Source: JAUWQU01 sp964605095 (GTDB lineage: Bacteria > Planctomycetota > Phycisphaerae > SM23-33). From it: 20,808 nucleotides of DNA. This document shows, one piece after another, positions 13,372-20,808 of the stretch. The stretch is taken from NCBI GenBank assembly GCA_964605095.1, contig CAZSBS010000057.1, forward strand, positions 1 to 20,808. The letters run 5' to 3'. Positions within the stretch are counted from its first letter, which is position 1. The number at the start of each line of letters is the position of its first letter. A model generated the notes under the pieces. That model had not been told where the DNA came from, did not search any database, and saw nothing but the letters and a program-made list of their open reading frames with translations. The position numbers were made by a program, and so were the translations under genes.

Positions 13372-15966
13372 TTATTCTGCCAGCACCAGGGTTTTTGATT
13401 CGTAGGGAATGGGATAGGCGGTCAGCCAGATCTGGGCGGTCATCTCGCCGAGCGTGACTTTGGTCTCTTCTTCAGATTCGCATTGTAGCACCAGCGCGTC
13501 TATTTTCTTTCCGATCATGTCCTGAGTGACCGGGAAGAAATAGGTCAGGCCCTTATTGTCGCGATGATTGCCGATATCCCACGGATTGATGGGATAGTCG
13601 ATTGCGCGGCGGGGGGACCCAATCGCTTTGCCGTCTATGCGCAGGGCTGCATAGGCTCCGTCACGGCCATGCGGGCCCAGGCACGGCACCACCAGATAAG
13701 AACCTTTCGCGGCTTCGTTCAGCACGAACGTGCCGCTCCAGGCTTTCTTTGCTGGGGCCTTGCGGTAATCGGCAAAAAGATTCGAGGCGTGCCAGGCGCT
13801 TCGGTCAACGGAAACGCCGTTGTGGTGCCCGATGATCTCTGCGATATTTTCCGCCCTGCCCTGTATCCTGATATAACGGATCGCCCGGATATCCTTAGGT
13901 AAAACAGCGGTCATCTGGTTGACGGAGATATCGGTCATCTCCTTGTTGATGGAGTTACTACGCGCCAATACGGTCACTCGGGCAGGTGTTTCCGGCTGGA
14001 ACGATACAGGCACGGAGATCCATTTTTGCAGATCCAGGGAAACCTGGATCTCGTGGGGTTTGAAACGGTCATCGACGTTCCTGAAGGTCAGCGTGTCTAT
14101 TGGGGTTGGCGCACCCATATCAATGCGCAATGCGCCACCCCAAATAGGACTGTTCATGACGCGGAAATAGGAGGTCAGATCGTTGTCGAACAGATAGCGA
14201 TCCCACAGGCCTCGTTCCACAAGGAGCTTCTGGGCAAAGAACGCGTCCCGCGCCGCCTTGACCTGGGGAATGAGGGTGGGACCTGAGCGGAATTTCGAGC
14301 GGATTTCCATGGCGTTGTTATTCGCCGAGAAGCAGGTGGCTTCGTATAGCGCCTCGGCGTCTGCTGGCACATCGATAAGGGTCAGGTCGCCCAGCTTGCG
14401 ATACCAGGGCTGCTTGAGCTTGTGGCCTGGGAATGAAATTTGTCGGCTCTTTCCTTGCAGGAGTTCCGGTGTGGATTTCCCATCCAGGGTGGCTTTGGCA
14501 AAGGCGCGCGGCTGGACGGGCAGGCTGATGTTCGCCGTGGTGCCGGGCAGGCCCAAGAGTTTGATGACGGCCGGTTTGCCGGGCACATCACGGACGATTT
14601 CATACGCACAACCGGCCACGCCTAGTTCGCGGGAAGGAAGAGACGAAATCAGCAGGGCATAGCTGCGGAAAGCGGGGATGACGATCTCGACGCTGTCGCC
14701 TTTTTTGAATGATCCCAGGATTTCCTCGGATGGGTGCAGCCGGCGAACATCGTAGGATCCATCGCCGCCCAGTCCGAGGCTCTCATCAAGCGTCACCGTG
14801 CGCGTTACGGGATTCCAGGTGGGGTTGGTCAAGGTGACGATTCGCGTTTTCTGGTCCCCGCGGGAAACGGCGTTGGATCCGTAGGTCTGATCAGGCAGAA
14901 ACAGACCATGCACGAGGATATCGCGGTAATGCCGGGTCACATTGTAGATGCGGGCAAGCTTTGGAAATTCATCATCGCGCAGGAACCAGGGGCTGCCGTA
15001 CATTTCGGGTGCCAGGATCAGATTTCGCTGCAGGGCTTGAAGGACAAGATCGTCTTCCCAATAATCCAGGCAGGACGAAAAGCAGACGCCGTGATCTTCC
15101 AACAGGCGCTTTTTTCCCCCGGTCTGATAATCAATGGGGATTCCGATTTCGAGAGCGCAAGCACGGTTGTGCGTGGCGCAATGGCCGTTGGCACGCCAGC
15201 TGTCGATGTAGGCTTCGCCACCCCAGAGCTTGGTCGTCACATAGGGCAGGCCATCGCCCAGGTTTACGCGATGATTCAGAACGATGAGATCTGGACAATG
15301 TTTCCGGCATTCCTTGAGCATGCGGATAAAGGCGCCCTGCTTTTCGGCGCGTAGCTGGCCGCAGACCGCATCCATCTTGAAGAGGCGAAAGTTGTAATCC
15401 CTGCACAGGGTCACCAGCATGTCGGTGCGCGCTTTTTCCTCTTCGGGCGTATTGCCGAAACCGTCAGGTCCTAGCCAGATGCCCAGCCGGCAGCCGAATG
15501 ATTTCGCTTTTTCGGCTATAGGGCCAAGGCCGTGCGGAAAACGTTGTTTGAAGCGGTCTGAATGGATGCTGCCGTAGTAATCGGGGGCATCTATGGCGCC
15601 GGCGTCTAGCGCATAGATATCCAGTTTCATACCGTACTCGTCATGGAGCCATTTGAAGAAATCGAGATTGGCCAGGGTTTGACGTTCGGTTGCGCCTTCG
15701 TTGGTGTTGTCGATCCAAGAGAAATAGTGGCTTAGCGACGGCGTCGATTCATCAGCGCCGGCAAGAGGCCGGGGTGCGGTATCGACAGCGGTGAGGTGTG
15801 TGGCCGTCAGAGACAGCATGACCAAGGGAAGGAAGGCGCGCCTGATGACTGATAGGAAATTTGATTTTTGGTTGGCCATCGGGCTGGCCCCACCGGGGCT
15901 GGCGAGGGGCTGTGCCCTGGGGGCGGGGGGTTTGGGTTTGGGCGGAAAGGGGCGTAATTCGGTCAT
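13372..15966 (-). CDS. secreted alpha-galactosidase-like glycoside hydrolase (clan GH-D type)
   Basis: This is probably an extracellular or periplasmic alpha-glycosidase. From the first ATG it has 864 residues. A Pro-rich 29-residue lead precedes a hydrophobic signal segment (about 42-60). The barrel strands are YGMKLDIYALDAGAID, GLGPIAEKAKSFGCRLGIWL and RLFKMDAVCGQL. D199 in FKMD takes the place of the GH-D nucleophile (FKWD in relatives), and D255 in GGEAYIDSWR is a candidate acid/base. About 590-740 resembles an F5/8-type galactose-binding domain. GGGAG lies 7 nt before ATG 15966. ATG 15879 would start directly with a signal peptide but lacks a ribosome site. Four hand-counted 60-base lines gave 53 and 55% GC here against 60 and 68% in flanking genes, so transfer is likely. 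Its promoter is at 16099-16126. Confidence 0.8.
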   Translation of the reverse strand: MTELRPFPPKPKPPAPRAQPLASPGGASPMANQKSNFLSVIRRAFLPLVMLSLTATHLTAVDTAPRPLAGADESTPSLSHYFSWIDNTNEGATERQTLANLDFFKWLHDEYGMKLDIYALDAGAIDAPDYYGSIHSDRFKQRFPHGLGPIAEKAKSFGCRLGIWLGPDGFGNTPEEEKARTDMLVTLCRDYNFRLFKMDAVCGQLRAEKQGAFIRMLKECRKHCPDLIVLNHRVNLGDGLPYVTTKLWGGEAYIDSWRANGHCATHNRACALEIGIPIDYQTGGKKRLLEDHGVCFSSCLDYWEDDLVLQALQRNLILAPEMYGSPWFLRDDEFPKLARIYNVTRHYRDILVHGLFLPDQTYGSNAVSRGDQKTRIVTLTNPTWNPVTRTVTLDESLGLGGDGSYDVRRLHPSEEILGSFKKGDSVEIVIPAFRSYALLISSLPSRELGVAGCAYEIVRDVPGKPAVIKLLGLPGTTANISLPVQPRAFAKATLDGKSTPELLQGKSRQISFPGHKLKQPWYRKLGDLTLIDVPADAEALYEATCFSANNNAMEIRSKFRSGPTLIPQVKAARDAFFAQKLLVERGLWDRYLFDNDLTSYFRVMNSPIWGGALRIDMGAPTPIDTLTFRNVDDRFKPHEIQVSLDLQKWISVPVSFQPETPARVTVLARSNSINKEMTDISVNQMTAVLPKDIRAIRYIRIQGRAENIAEIIGHHNGVSVDRSAWHASNLFADYRKAPAKKAWSGTFVLNEAAKGSYLVVPCLGPHGRDGAYAALRIDGKAIGSPRRAIDYPINPWDIGNHRDNKGLTYFFPVTQDMIGKKIDALVLQCESEEETKVTLGEMTAQIWLTAYPIPYESKTLVLAE

Positions 15967-16002
15967 TTCGATGCTCCCGTACGATTTTGATGCTCTTGTA
16001 CG
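15965..16002 (-). repeat. 19-bp tandem duplication of a translation initiation region
   Basis: On the minus strand CGTACGGGAGCATCGAAAT (15983-15965) follows CGTACAAGAGCATCAAAAT (16002-15984), 16 of 19 identical. The downstream copy contains the GGGAG ribosome site and the first two bases of the start codon. The upstream copy has AAGAG and no start. Confidence 0.8.
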
Positions 16003-16098
16003 CCGTAGATTGGAGATCCCATCGCCATTTTACGCCGTTTCCTGAGCGTTCTCGGCCGAACTGGCGCTCGCGCCCAAGAATCCCGACCTGATGTGCGC

Positions 16099-16126
16099 AT
16101 TATACCCCCGTTCTCGGCGGTGCCAA
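16099..16126 (-). promoter_or_regulatory. sigma-70-type promoter of the alpha-galactosidase-like gene
   Basis: On the minus strand TTGGCA (16126-16121) and a perfect TATAAT (16104-16099) are separated by 16 bp. This gives a leader of roughly 125 nt before ATG 15966. Confidence 0.7.
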
Positions 16127-16149
16127 GCGCCGAAAGGACAAGGGCTTGA

Positions 16150-16189
16150 AATCTGGGGACACCATAGAATGGCACTTCCTTAAGCCATT
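16150..16189. repeat. possible mobile-element remnant at the insertion border
   Basis: The text CTGGGGACACCATAGAATGG and the stem AATGGC (16168-16173)/GCCATT (16184-16189) resemble sequences I associate with ends of insertion elements or RAYT-linked repeats. That association is from memory and unverified. No transposase is present. Confidence 0.25.
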
Positions 16190-16221
16190 GTTCCTGATCA
16201 CTTTTTTTATCGCCGCGGCGG

Positions 16222-16333
16222 GCACGGCTCCGGCAACCACGCCGGCCAGCCGGTCCACGTTGCGCCCGCGACGTCCGCGGCGGCGATTTCGGCCCCCGCC
16301 GCACCCGCCCGGCCGGACTAACGGGCCGGGTGT
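16222..16333 (+). pseudogene. decayed duplicate of the 3' end of the GH113-like gene
   Basis: This 112-bp segment mirrors 13041-13150. The first 32 bases and the last 30 bases each differ at one position, while the middle (50 against 48 bases) has diverged and shifts the frame. In the final frame it still ends with A-P-A-R-P-D and TAA, like the intact gene's T-P-A-R-P-D. The terminator stem is kept. No barrel sequence precedes it, so it is a fragment and not a gene. Confidence 0.75.
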
Positions 16334-16382
16334 CGGCACTTCAGCAATAGGAATCCGCGGGGCCAAACTGTAACATGGCTTC

Positions 16383-19300
16383 ATGCGCAGTGCTCGACGG
16401 ATAGACATCCTGGGGTTTGTTGCACTGGCAGCCGCGACGGCCTGTCTGGCGCCCGCCGGAGCACAGGCGGGAGCGATACGCGGGCTGGCCGCGGACGGCA
16501 ATGCTTGCTGGGCGGTCGGCGACGGCGGCTGCGTGCTGGCCAGCAGCGACGCCGGCTCGACGTGGCAGCCGGTCGCCCGCGGCTTCTCAGCCAATTTCCA
16601 ATGGGTCCGCGCGTCAGCAGGCGAGGTCTGGCTGTTCGGCGGCCTGGGCGTGCCGGGGCATCCTTCCGGCGCGGGCGCAGGCGTAATCCTGCACTCCGCC
16701 GACGGCGGGGGGAGCTTCCAGCCGATTTCCGCCGGGGCCGCGGGGTGGCTCTACGGCGGGTGCTTTTTGGGCGCCACGGGCGTAACTTTCGGCCAGGCCA
16801 ACATTGCCGCCCCGGCCGGCATGCTCAGCACAATCGACGGCGGGCGCGTATGGGGCCCGCCCGCGATCTCCAGCCGCGGTTATCTCATCGGCGCCGACTT
16901 CCTGACCCCGCGCCACGGCTACCTCGTCGGGCAGGACCACCGGATCATCAGCCTGCGAAACCTCGCCGAGGCCACGTTCCACCCACCCGCCTCGTCATCG
17001 AAGCTCGACCTCAAGGCCGTCACGTTCTGCGACCCTATCCAGTGCTGGGCCGTCGGCGAGAACGGCCGGGTGCTGCGAAGCCGAACCTCGACCAAGCCGT
17101 GGGACCCGATCCCCCTGACGCTGCCCGGGCGAACCGTGATGTGCGCCGACCTCGAAGCACTTGTCACCCCGTCACCGGAGTCCGCATACGTCGCCGGCGG
17201 GCTCATCGGGGTGATCCCATACACAACCGATGCCGGCGCCACCTGGCGCTTCTTGCCGGCAGCCGGCCCGGGCGGCATACACGCCCTGCTTCGCCTGCGC
17301 GGCGGGGTAATGCTTGCTGCCGGCGACGGGCAACGCATCTGGCGCAGTCAGGACGCGGGGGCCACGTGGCGGCTCGTTGCCGGCCCAGCCGAGACCGACG
17401 TGCTGTTCATCGTCGCCGCCGGCGACCGCAGCGTCTATCCAGCCATCGTCGCCCACGCCGAGGCGGGCTGCAGCGTCGCCGTCGTCTATGCCACCGCCCT
17501 AGACACACTTGACCAGACTGCGCCCGACCAGCCGCTGCGGGCAGCCGCTATCGCCGCCGGAGCACAGGCAATCGCGACGCTAGGCGAGTTTCCATCCGCC
17601 TTCGGCCGACCTGCACTGGCCGACCAGACCGGCCCGCAGTTGCTCCACCGCTGGGACCTGCAACTCGACGTAAACGCCGAAGTCGAGATGGTCCATCAAC
17701 TCGCCGCCGCGATACGCCTCTATCGCCCGGCCGTGCTGGCGGTCGGGCCAGACAACTCGGACGCACCCAATCCCATCACCGCCGTCGGCGTCGTCGCGGA
17801 GAACCGGCTGGTCTCGCGCCTGGCACAACAGGCCGCGTCCGTCGCAGCCGACGCCAACTCCGCGACCGACCTGGCGAAGGTAAACCTGCCGGCGTGGAAG
17901 GTCCGGCGTATCTTCGTGGGCCAGAACTCCAACGAGCGATATACCGCCCCGTGGCAGGACCAGCCGCAACGCGACCGCGACGCCAGGGCGATCTTCGACG
18001 GCCTGCTAATGCCCAACGACCGCCCGCTGCCTCTGGACATCCTGGCCGCGAGGGCGTCCTGGCTGCTGCCTGGCTCGTGGGCCTTGGACCGCCCCGCCGA
18101 AATGACCGCCTACTACTGCGATCAACTGGACAAGCCCGTACGCCTGTTCACCTCCGGCCTAACCAGCAGGCCCAGGCTGCTGCTGACCGCCGCGGATGGA
18201 CCCAAGCGCGACCTGGTCGTCGCGCCCGCCCTGCGGATGTCCGCCATGCCCGGCCAGGACGAGTTAGCCGCGATCGCCCTTGCCGCCGTGCTGGATAAAA
18301 CCCAGGATCCCAACGACGCCACTATCGCCGCCGACAGGCTCCTGCTGGCCTGGCTGAAGCTGCTGCGGGACGGCAAACTCATCCAGGCCGACGCCGCACA
18401 ACTCGCCCTCATGAAGAAGGGCCGGGCACATCCGCTCGGCCAGAAGCTCGACGTAATCAGCCTGGCCTCGGCCATCTCGTCGGAGTGGCAGGCACAACTC
18501 CTCCGCCTGGGCCGGCCAAACAGGCTGACGACCGAGGCGATCGAGCGAGCCGCCGAGGCCTACGGGCGAATGCCCGCGTGGGCACTTACGCCCGAGGGAA
18601 GAATGCTGCTGATACGCGCGATGCTCGCCGCGGGCAAGCTGCCGCAGGCCCAGCGAGAGCTTGGGCAGCTTTCGGCCGAGCCGTACCCCATCGCCTGGCG
18701 GCGCTGCGCCATGCTGGAGCTGGGCGGCTCCAGCGAGATCATCCAGGAAGCCCTCCGGGACCGCATAACCGTCACCGCCACCCTCTCGGCCGAGGCAGGC
18801 AAGTTCGACGGGCGGCTCGACGACGCCTGCTGGAGCCGGACCCAGCCGCTGGAACTTCGCAGCTTCGCCGCGGACGCGGATGCGAACTTGCCCGGCCTGG
18901 CAAGGACTGTCCCGGCCGCTCCCGGCCCCGCCGCAAGCCGCCACGGCAACGAGCCAAACGCCCCGGCGATGCCTCAGTTCTACGCCTCGGCCTCGCCGGC
19001 GCGGTACGCCATCTTCGCGATTCGCCTGCCGCTACGAGCCGGCATCCAATGGGACGTGGACCTGGCCATCGACGCCGACCGCGACTGCTGGACGCAGATA
19101 GTCCTGCACGCCGACACCCGCGGAACCAGAAGTGCAAAGCTGCTCTTCCGTGACGGCCCGGCCGCCGACCTCGGCAACGACATATGGCAGATCCAGGCCG
19201 CCAACTCCGATGGCGAGTGGACAATGGAGATCGCCATTGCCCTCAGCCAGGTCTCGGCCAGGAGGCCCGCCCCAGGCGCCGCCGACCTGTGGAACTTCCA

Positions 19301-19430
19301 GGTCCGAGCCACCGCCGAAGACTCCGCCGGCGGGCGAACGCACTACTACCTCGCCCCCCAACCCGACGCCGATCTGCTGCCCGAACGCTACGCGCTGCTC
19401 AAAATCCCCGCCATAGAAGCGGCCAAGTAG
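16383..19430 (+). CDS. secreted YCF48-type beta-propeller with degenerate PIG-L-like domain and CBM9-like domain
   Basis: This large exported protein has no single known function. Residues 1-30 are a signal peptide (GFVALAAATACLAPAGAQAG). Residues about 31-335 are propeller blades of the YCF48/BNR type, with repeats such as WAVGDGGCVLASSDAGSTW (43-61) and the D-A-G-A-T-W words at 283-288 and 324-329. Residues about 338-515 follow the order of a PIG-L/LmbE deacetylase: VAHAEAGCSVAVVYAT (356-371), AAAIRLYRPAVLAVGPDNSD (441-460) and NLPAWKVRRIFVG (501-513). The metal motif HPDDE is replaced by AGDRS and the later histidine motif is missing. Residues about 520-790 are mostly helical. Residues about 795-992 match a CBM9/DUF1083-like domain (FDGRLDDACW, DLAIDADRDCW, WTMEIAIALSQV). 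No ribosome site is seen. Confidence 0.85.
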   Translation: MRSARRIDILGFVALAAATACLAPAGAQAGAIRGLAADGNACWAVGDGGCVLASSDAGSTWQPVARGFSANFQWVRASAGEVWLFGGLGVPGHPSGAGAGVILHSADGGGSFQPISAGAAGWLYGGCFLGATGVTFGQANIAAPAGMLSTIDGGRVWGPPAISSRGYLIGADFLTPRHGYLVGQDHRIISLRNLAEATFHPPASSSKLDLKAVTFCDPIQCWAVGENGRVLRSRTSTKPWDPIPLTLPGRTVMCADLEALVTPSPESAYVAGGLIGVIPYTTDAGATWRFLPAAGPGGIHALLRLRGGVMLAAGDGQRIWRSQDAGATWRLVAGPAETDVLFIVAAGDRSVYPAIVAHAEAGCSVAVVYATALDTLDQTAPDQPLRAAAIAAGAQAIATLGEFPSAFGRPALADQTGPQLLHRWDLQLDVNAEVEMVHQLAAAIRLYRPAVLAVGPDNSDAPNPITAVGVVAENRLVSRLAQQAASVAADANSATDLAKVNLPAWKVRRIFVGQNSNERYTAPWQDQPQRDRDARAIFDGLLMPNDRPLPLDILAARASWLLPGSWALDRPAEMTAYYCDQLDKPVRLFTSGLTSRPRLLLTAADGPKRDLVVAPALRMSAMPGQDELAAIALAAVLDKTQDPNDATIAADRLLLAWLKLLRDGKLIQADAAQLALMKKGRAHPLGQKLDVISLASAISSEWQAQLLRLGRPNRLTTEAIERAAEAYGRMPAWALTPEGRMLLIRAMLAAGKLPQAQRELGQLSAEPYPIAWRRCAMLELGGSSEIIQEALRDRITVTATLSAEAGKFDGRLDDACWSRTQPLELRSFAADADANLPGLARTVPAAPGPAASRHGNEPNAPAMPQFYASASPARYAIFAIRLPLRAGIQWDVDLAIDADRDCWTQIVLHADTRGTRSAKLLFRDGPAADLGNDIWQIQAANSDGEWTMEIAIALSQVSARRPAPGAADLWNFQVRATAEDSAGGRTHYYLAPQPDADLLPERYALLKIPAIEAAK

Positions 19431-19432
19431 CA

Positions 19433-19690
19433 GGAACACGCCGCGGCGCTATCAAAACACCCCCGGACACCGCCAAAACACGCCGAAACCCCAACAAAAC
19501 ACGCCCCGGCGCTATGGCCGGCGCTCCAAAACACACCGCGGCGCTATCGAAACACCCTCTTGCGCGCTCGGCCGGCACTCCAAAACACACCGCGGCGCTA
19601 TCGAAATACCCCCATTGGCGCTCGTTTTGGGGTCGAAAACCCATCATTGGCGCTCGTTTGGGGGTCCAAAACCCATCGCGACGCTATCAA
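19433..19690. repeat. degenerate tandem repeat cluster around GGCGCTATC
   Basis: The word GGCGCTAT/GGCGCTCG or a close variant recurs at 19445, 19508, 19540, 19594, 19617, 19649 and 19680. The best pair (19540 and 19594) is 54 bp apart, and several intervals are 31-32 bp. AAAACACACC or AAAACCCATC precedes most copies. The period of 54 makes an 18-residue repeat in a minus-strand frame, but the units vary too much in length for a coding repeat. Confidence 0.7.
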
Positions 19691-19712
19691 ACCCCCACTC
19701 GCGGGCGGACGG

Positions 19713-19747
19713 TAGCAAGTAGTAGTCAGCAAGTAGGAATTAGGGGG
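19713..19747 (+). repeat. heptamer-periodic array (TAGCAAG type)
   Basis: The units are TAGCAAG, TAGTAGT, CAGCAAG, TAGGAAT and TAGGGGG, all exactly 7 bases. It lies between the tandem cluster and repeat C. Confidence 0.6.
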
Positions 19748-19770
19748 GCCGCAGGCGGCGAACCCCGCTC

Positions 19771-19812
19771 GTAGTGTCGCCGTCCCCAACAGCGGGGCAG
19801 GGAGGCGTTATC
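19771..19812 (+). repeat. partial GTAGTG-type element (copy C) with an enlarged hairpin
   Basis: GTAGTG then CGCC...GGCG followed by TTATC matches the half of copy B at 11679-11701. Here the short loop is replaced by 22 bases that include a second stem, CCCC-aacag-CGGGG. The other end with CACTAC is absent. Confidence 0.65.
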
Positions 19813-20111
19813 CGAAAAATTCACCTCCCGCCGATTTTTGTTACCCAAAACGCCCCTCGAAATGTCCATATACATTAAGGAGGGCAATGCTCGCTCCAAA
19901 CCAGAAACGCCAACAACCTCCCCGCCTACTTCCGACCACAAACCAGGAAATTTGGAGCCGCTTTGACTTGTCCCGGCGCGCCTGCCCCGCTGGGGCCGGG
20001 ACGCCGTTACCGCGCCGTCGCCGGAATATGGAGATCGTATCAGTGCGACAACGCCCGGCCGCAAAGGCCGGGAAAGTTTCCGAACCCCGGACTCCTTTTA
20101 GTTCCTAACGC
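19813..20111. other. intergenic stretch with two hairpins and an orphan ribosome site
   Basis: The stem GTCCCGGC/GCCGGGAC (19970-19977 and 19995-20002) encloses a smaller CCCC-GCT-GGGG stem. CCCGGCC-GCAAA-GGCCGGG is at 20054-20072. AAGGAGG at 19877-19883 lies before a 73-codon frame (19887-20108) whose translation is basic and proline-rich and runs through both hairpins. I do not call that frame a gene. Confidence 0.45.
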
Positions 20112-20140
20112 TTGCCAACCGCCCGGCCAGGGGGCATAAT
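20112..20140 (+). promoter_or_regulatory. sigma-70-type promoter of the methyltransferase gene, with direct repeats
   Basis: TTGCCA (20112-20117) and CATAAT (20135-20140) are separated by 17 bp. The 9-mer TGCCAACCG occurs at 20113-20121, overlapping the -35, and again at 20142-20150, at about the start of transcription. This spacing would suit a repressor. Confidence 0.65.
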
Positions 20141-20219
20141 CTGCCAACCGTGCAGTTCACTCGTGGTGACCGGGGCAAACCGCAGCGGGTATCGCCTCGG
20201 TCCAATGGGGATTACGTTC

Positions 20220-20808
20220 ATGGCAAAGCGCAAGAAGGCTGTCGTCGGACGGACAAAACGGGTGCCCCGCGTGGCAAAGTCCGGACCCAAGCCCCGCGCC
20301 GCCGAGCCGCAGCGGGCGGAGAGCTACAAGCACCCGACGGCGGAGAGCCTCCTCCGGCCGGATGTCGGCACGCAGGCGCAGTTCCGCAAGAAGAAGAAGC
20401 CCGTCACCTACCACTACGATTCCAGCTTGTCCCCCGCTCTGGAATGGGACGGCCAGAACTCCGCCCGCGAGGCCGGCGAGGCGCTCATAGCCGAGATCGC
20501 CGCGCAGACGGCCGCGCTCAAGGCCGCCACGGATGACCCCGCCCGTCAAGCCGCCATCGCCGCCATCGAGGCCGCCGGCCAGAAGCTCCGCGCCCTGTCC
20601 AGGCCATTCCTGAACTGGGCAGGCAAGGCTGAGCGCCTCTCCTTCGACGTGCCCACGCTGCCGCTGTTCGTCCACGAGCGCCTCTCCACCAAGGCCATCA
20701 TCGAGACGCTCAAGGGCCACAAGAAGGAGAAGACGGGCAATCTCTTTGAGCTATTCGGCGACCCCGGCCACAGCATCACCGACCAGGTGCTCAAGGCGTA
20801 CGAGTACG
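20220..20808 (+). CDS. site-specific DNA methyltransferase, N-terminal part, cut by window edge
   Basis: This is probably an adenine-specific modification enzyme of the large Mod-like (COG2189, type III-related) group. I translated 196 codons by hand with no stop before the edge. The first 40 residues are basic. The stretches LLRPDVGTQAQFRKKKKP, YHYDSSLSPALEWDGQN, FLNWAGKAERLSFDVPTLPL and FVHERLSTKAIIETLKGHKK are ones I recall from the N-terminus of these long methyltransferases. The catalytic DPPY motif and SAM site would lie beyond the window, so the activity is not shown here. ATG 20220 has GGGGA 8 nt upstream; an in-frame ATG at 20205 lacks one. Its own promoter suggests the first gene of an operon, possibly a restriction or defence locus. 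Confidence 0.75.
   Translation, partial: MAKRKKAVVGRTKRVPRVAKSGPKPRAAEPQRAESYKHPTAESLLRPDVGTQAQFRKKKKPVTYHYDSSLSPALEWDGQNSAREAGEALIAEIAAQTAALKAATDDPARQAAIAAIEAAGQKLRALSRPFLNWAGKAERLSFDVPTLPLFVHERLSTKAIIETLKGHKKEKTGNLFELFGDPGHSITDQVLKAYEY

Noticed and set aside
16383..19430. Active PIG-L deacetylase
   Set aside because: The metal-binding HPDDE motif and the second histidine site are missing, so activity is not supported.
19399..19647. Minus-strand 82-codon frame with an 18-residue repeat
   Set aside because: It follows from the 54-bp spacing of the tandem repeat; other spacings in the array are not multiples of three, so coding selection is unlikely.
19433..19690. CRISPR array
   Set aside because: Repeat units and spacings are irregular, the repeats are degenerate, there are no spacers of constant size and no cas genes.

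Overview
The window is GC-rich bacterial chromosome. The sequence suggests a Planctomycetota member, possibly near Phycisphaerae. That is inference from the mix of a mraZ/rsmH cluster, large secreted multidomain proteins (YCF48-type propeller plus CBM9-like domain, clan GH-D and GH113-like glycosidases), and gaps full of palindromic repeats. There is no rRNA marker, and I see no tRNA or CRISPR array.

Left part (1-1846, minus strand): the start of a division and cell-wall cluster, mraZ, a small unknown gene, then rsmH running off the left edge. A 10-bp-periodic GGGA array sits just upstream of mraZ and looks like its autoregulatory operator. Next is a 650-bp non-coding stretch with a 37-bp perfect inverted repeat and a heptamer array that runs up to a GT4 glycosyltransferase (2445-3566).

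Middle (3613-10676): a perfect 52-bp palindrome; a three-gene MacA/MacB-type export operon (adaptor, ATPase, permease); a TIM-barrel amidohydrolase; a convergent two-TM protein with a possible NTF2-like domain; a divergent HTH-only MerR regulator; and an orphan sensor histidine kinase with a c-type heme motif (CxxCH) in its extracytoplasmic domain. Three promoters and several hairpins can be read directly.

Right part (10677-20808): a repeat-rich gap, a small acidic conserved-type protein with a clear promoter and Shine-Dalgarno, a membrane-anchored GH113-like glycosidase, and a lower-GC gene for a secreted alpha-galactosidase-like enzyme on the opposite strand. This last gene lies between a 110-bp copy of the GH113-like gene's 3' end and the intact original, so it looks like an inserted segment bracketed by imperfect direct repeats. 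Then comes a 1015-aa secreted protein with beta-propeller, a PIG-L/LmbE-like domain without its metal motif, and a CBM9-like domain. After 750 bp of repeats and hairpins, the N-terminus of a large site-specific DNA methyltransferase begins and runs off the right edge.

How it fits together: the secreted proteins point to polysaccharide use or surface binding, the MacAB-type operon to export, and the heme kinase to redox or gas sensing. The least explained material is non-coding: at least three dispersed hairpin families, one with a compensatory base-pair change, and six unrelated intergenic arrays that share a 7-bp period.
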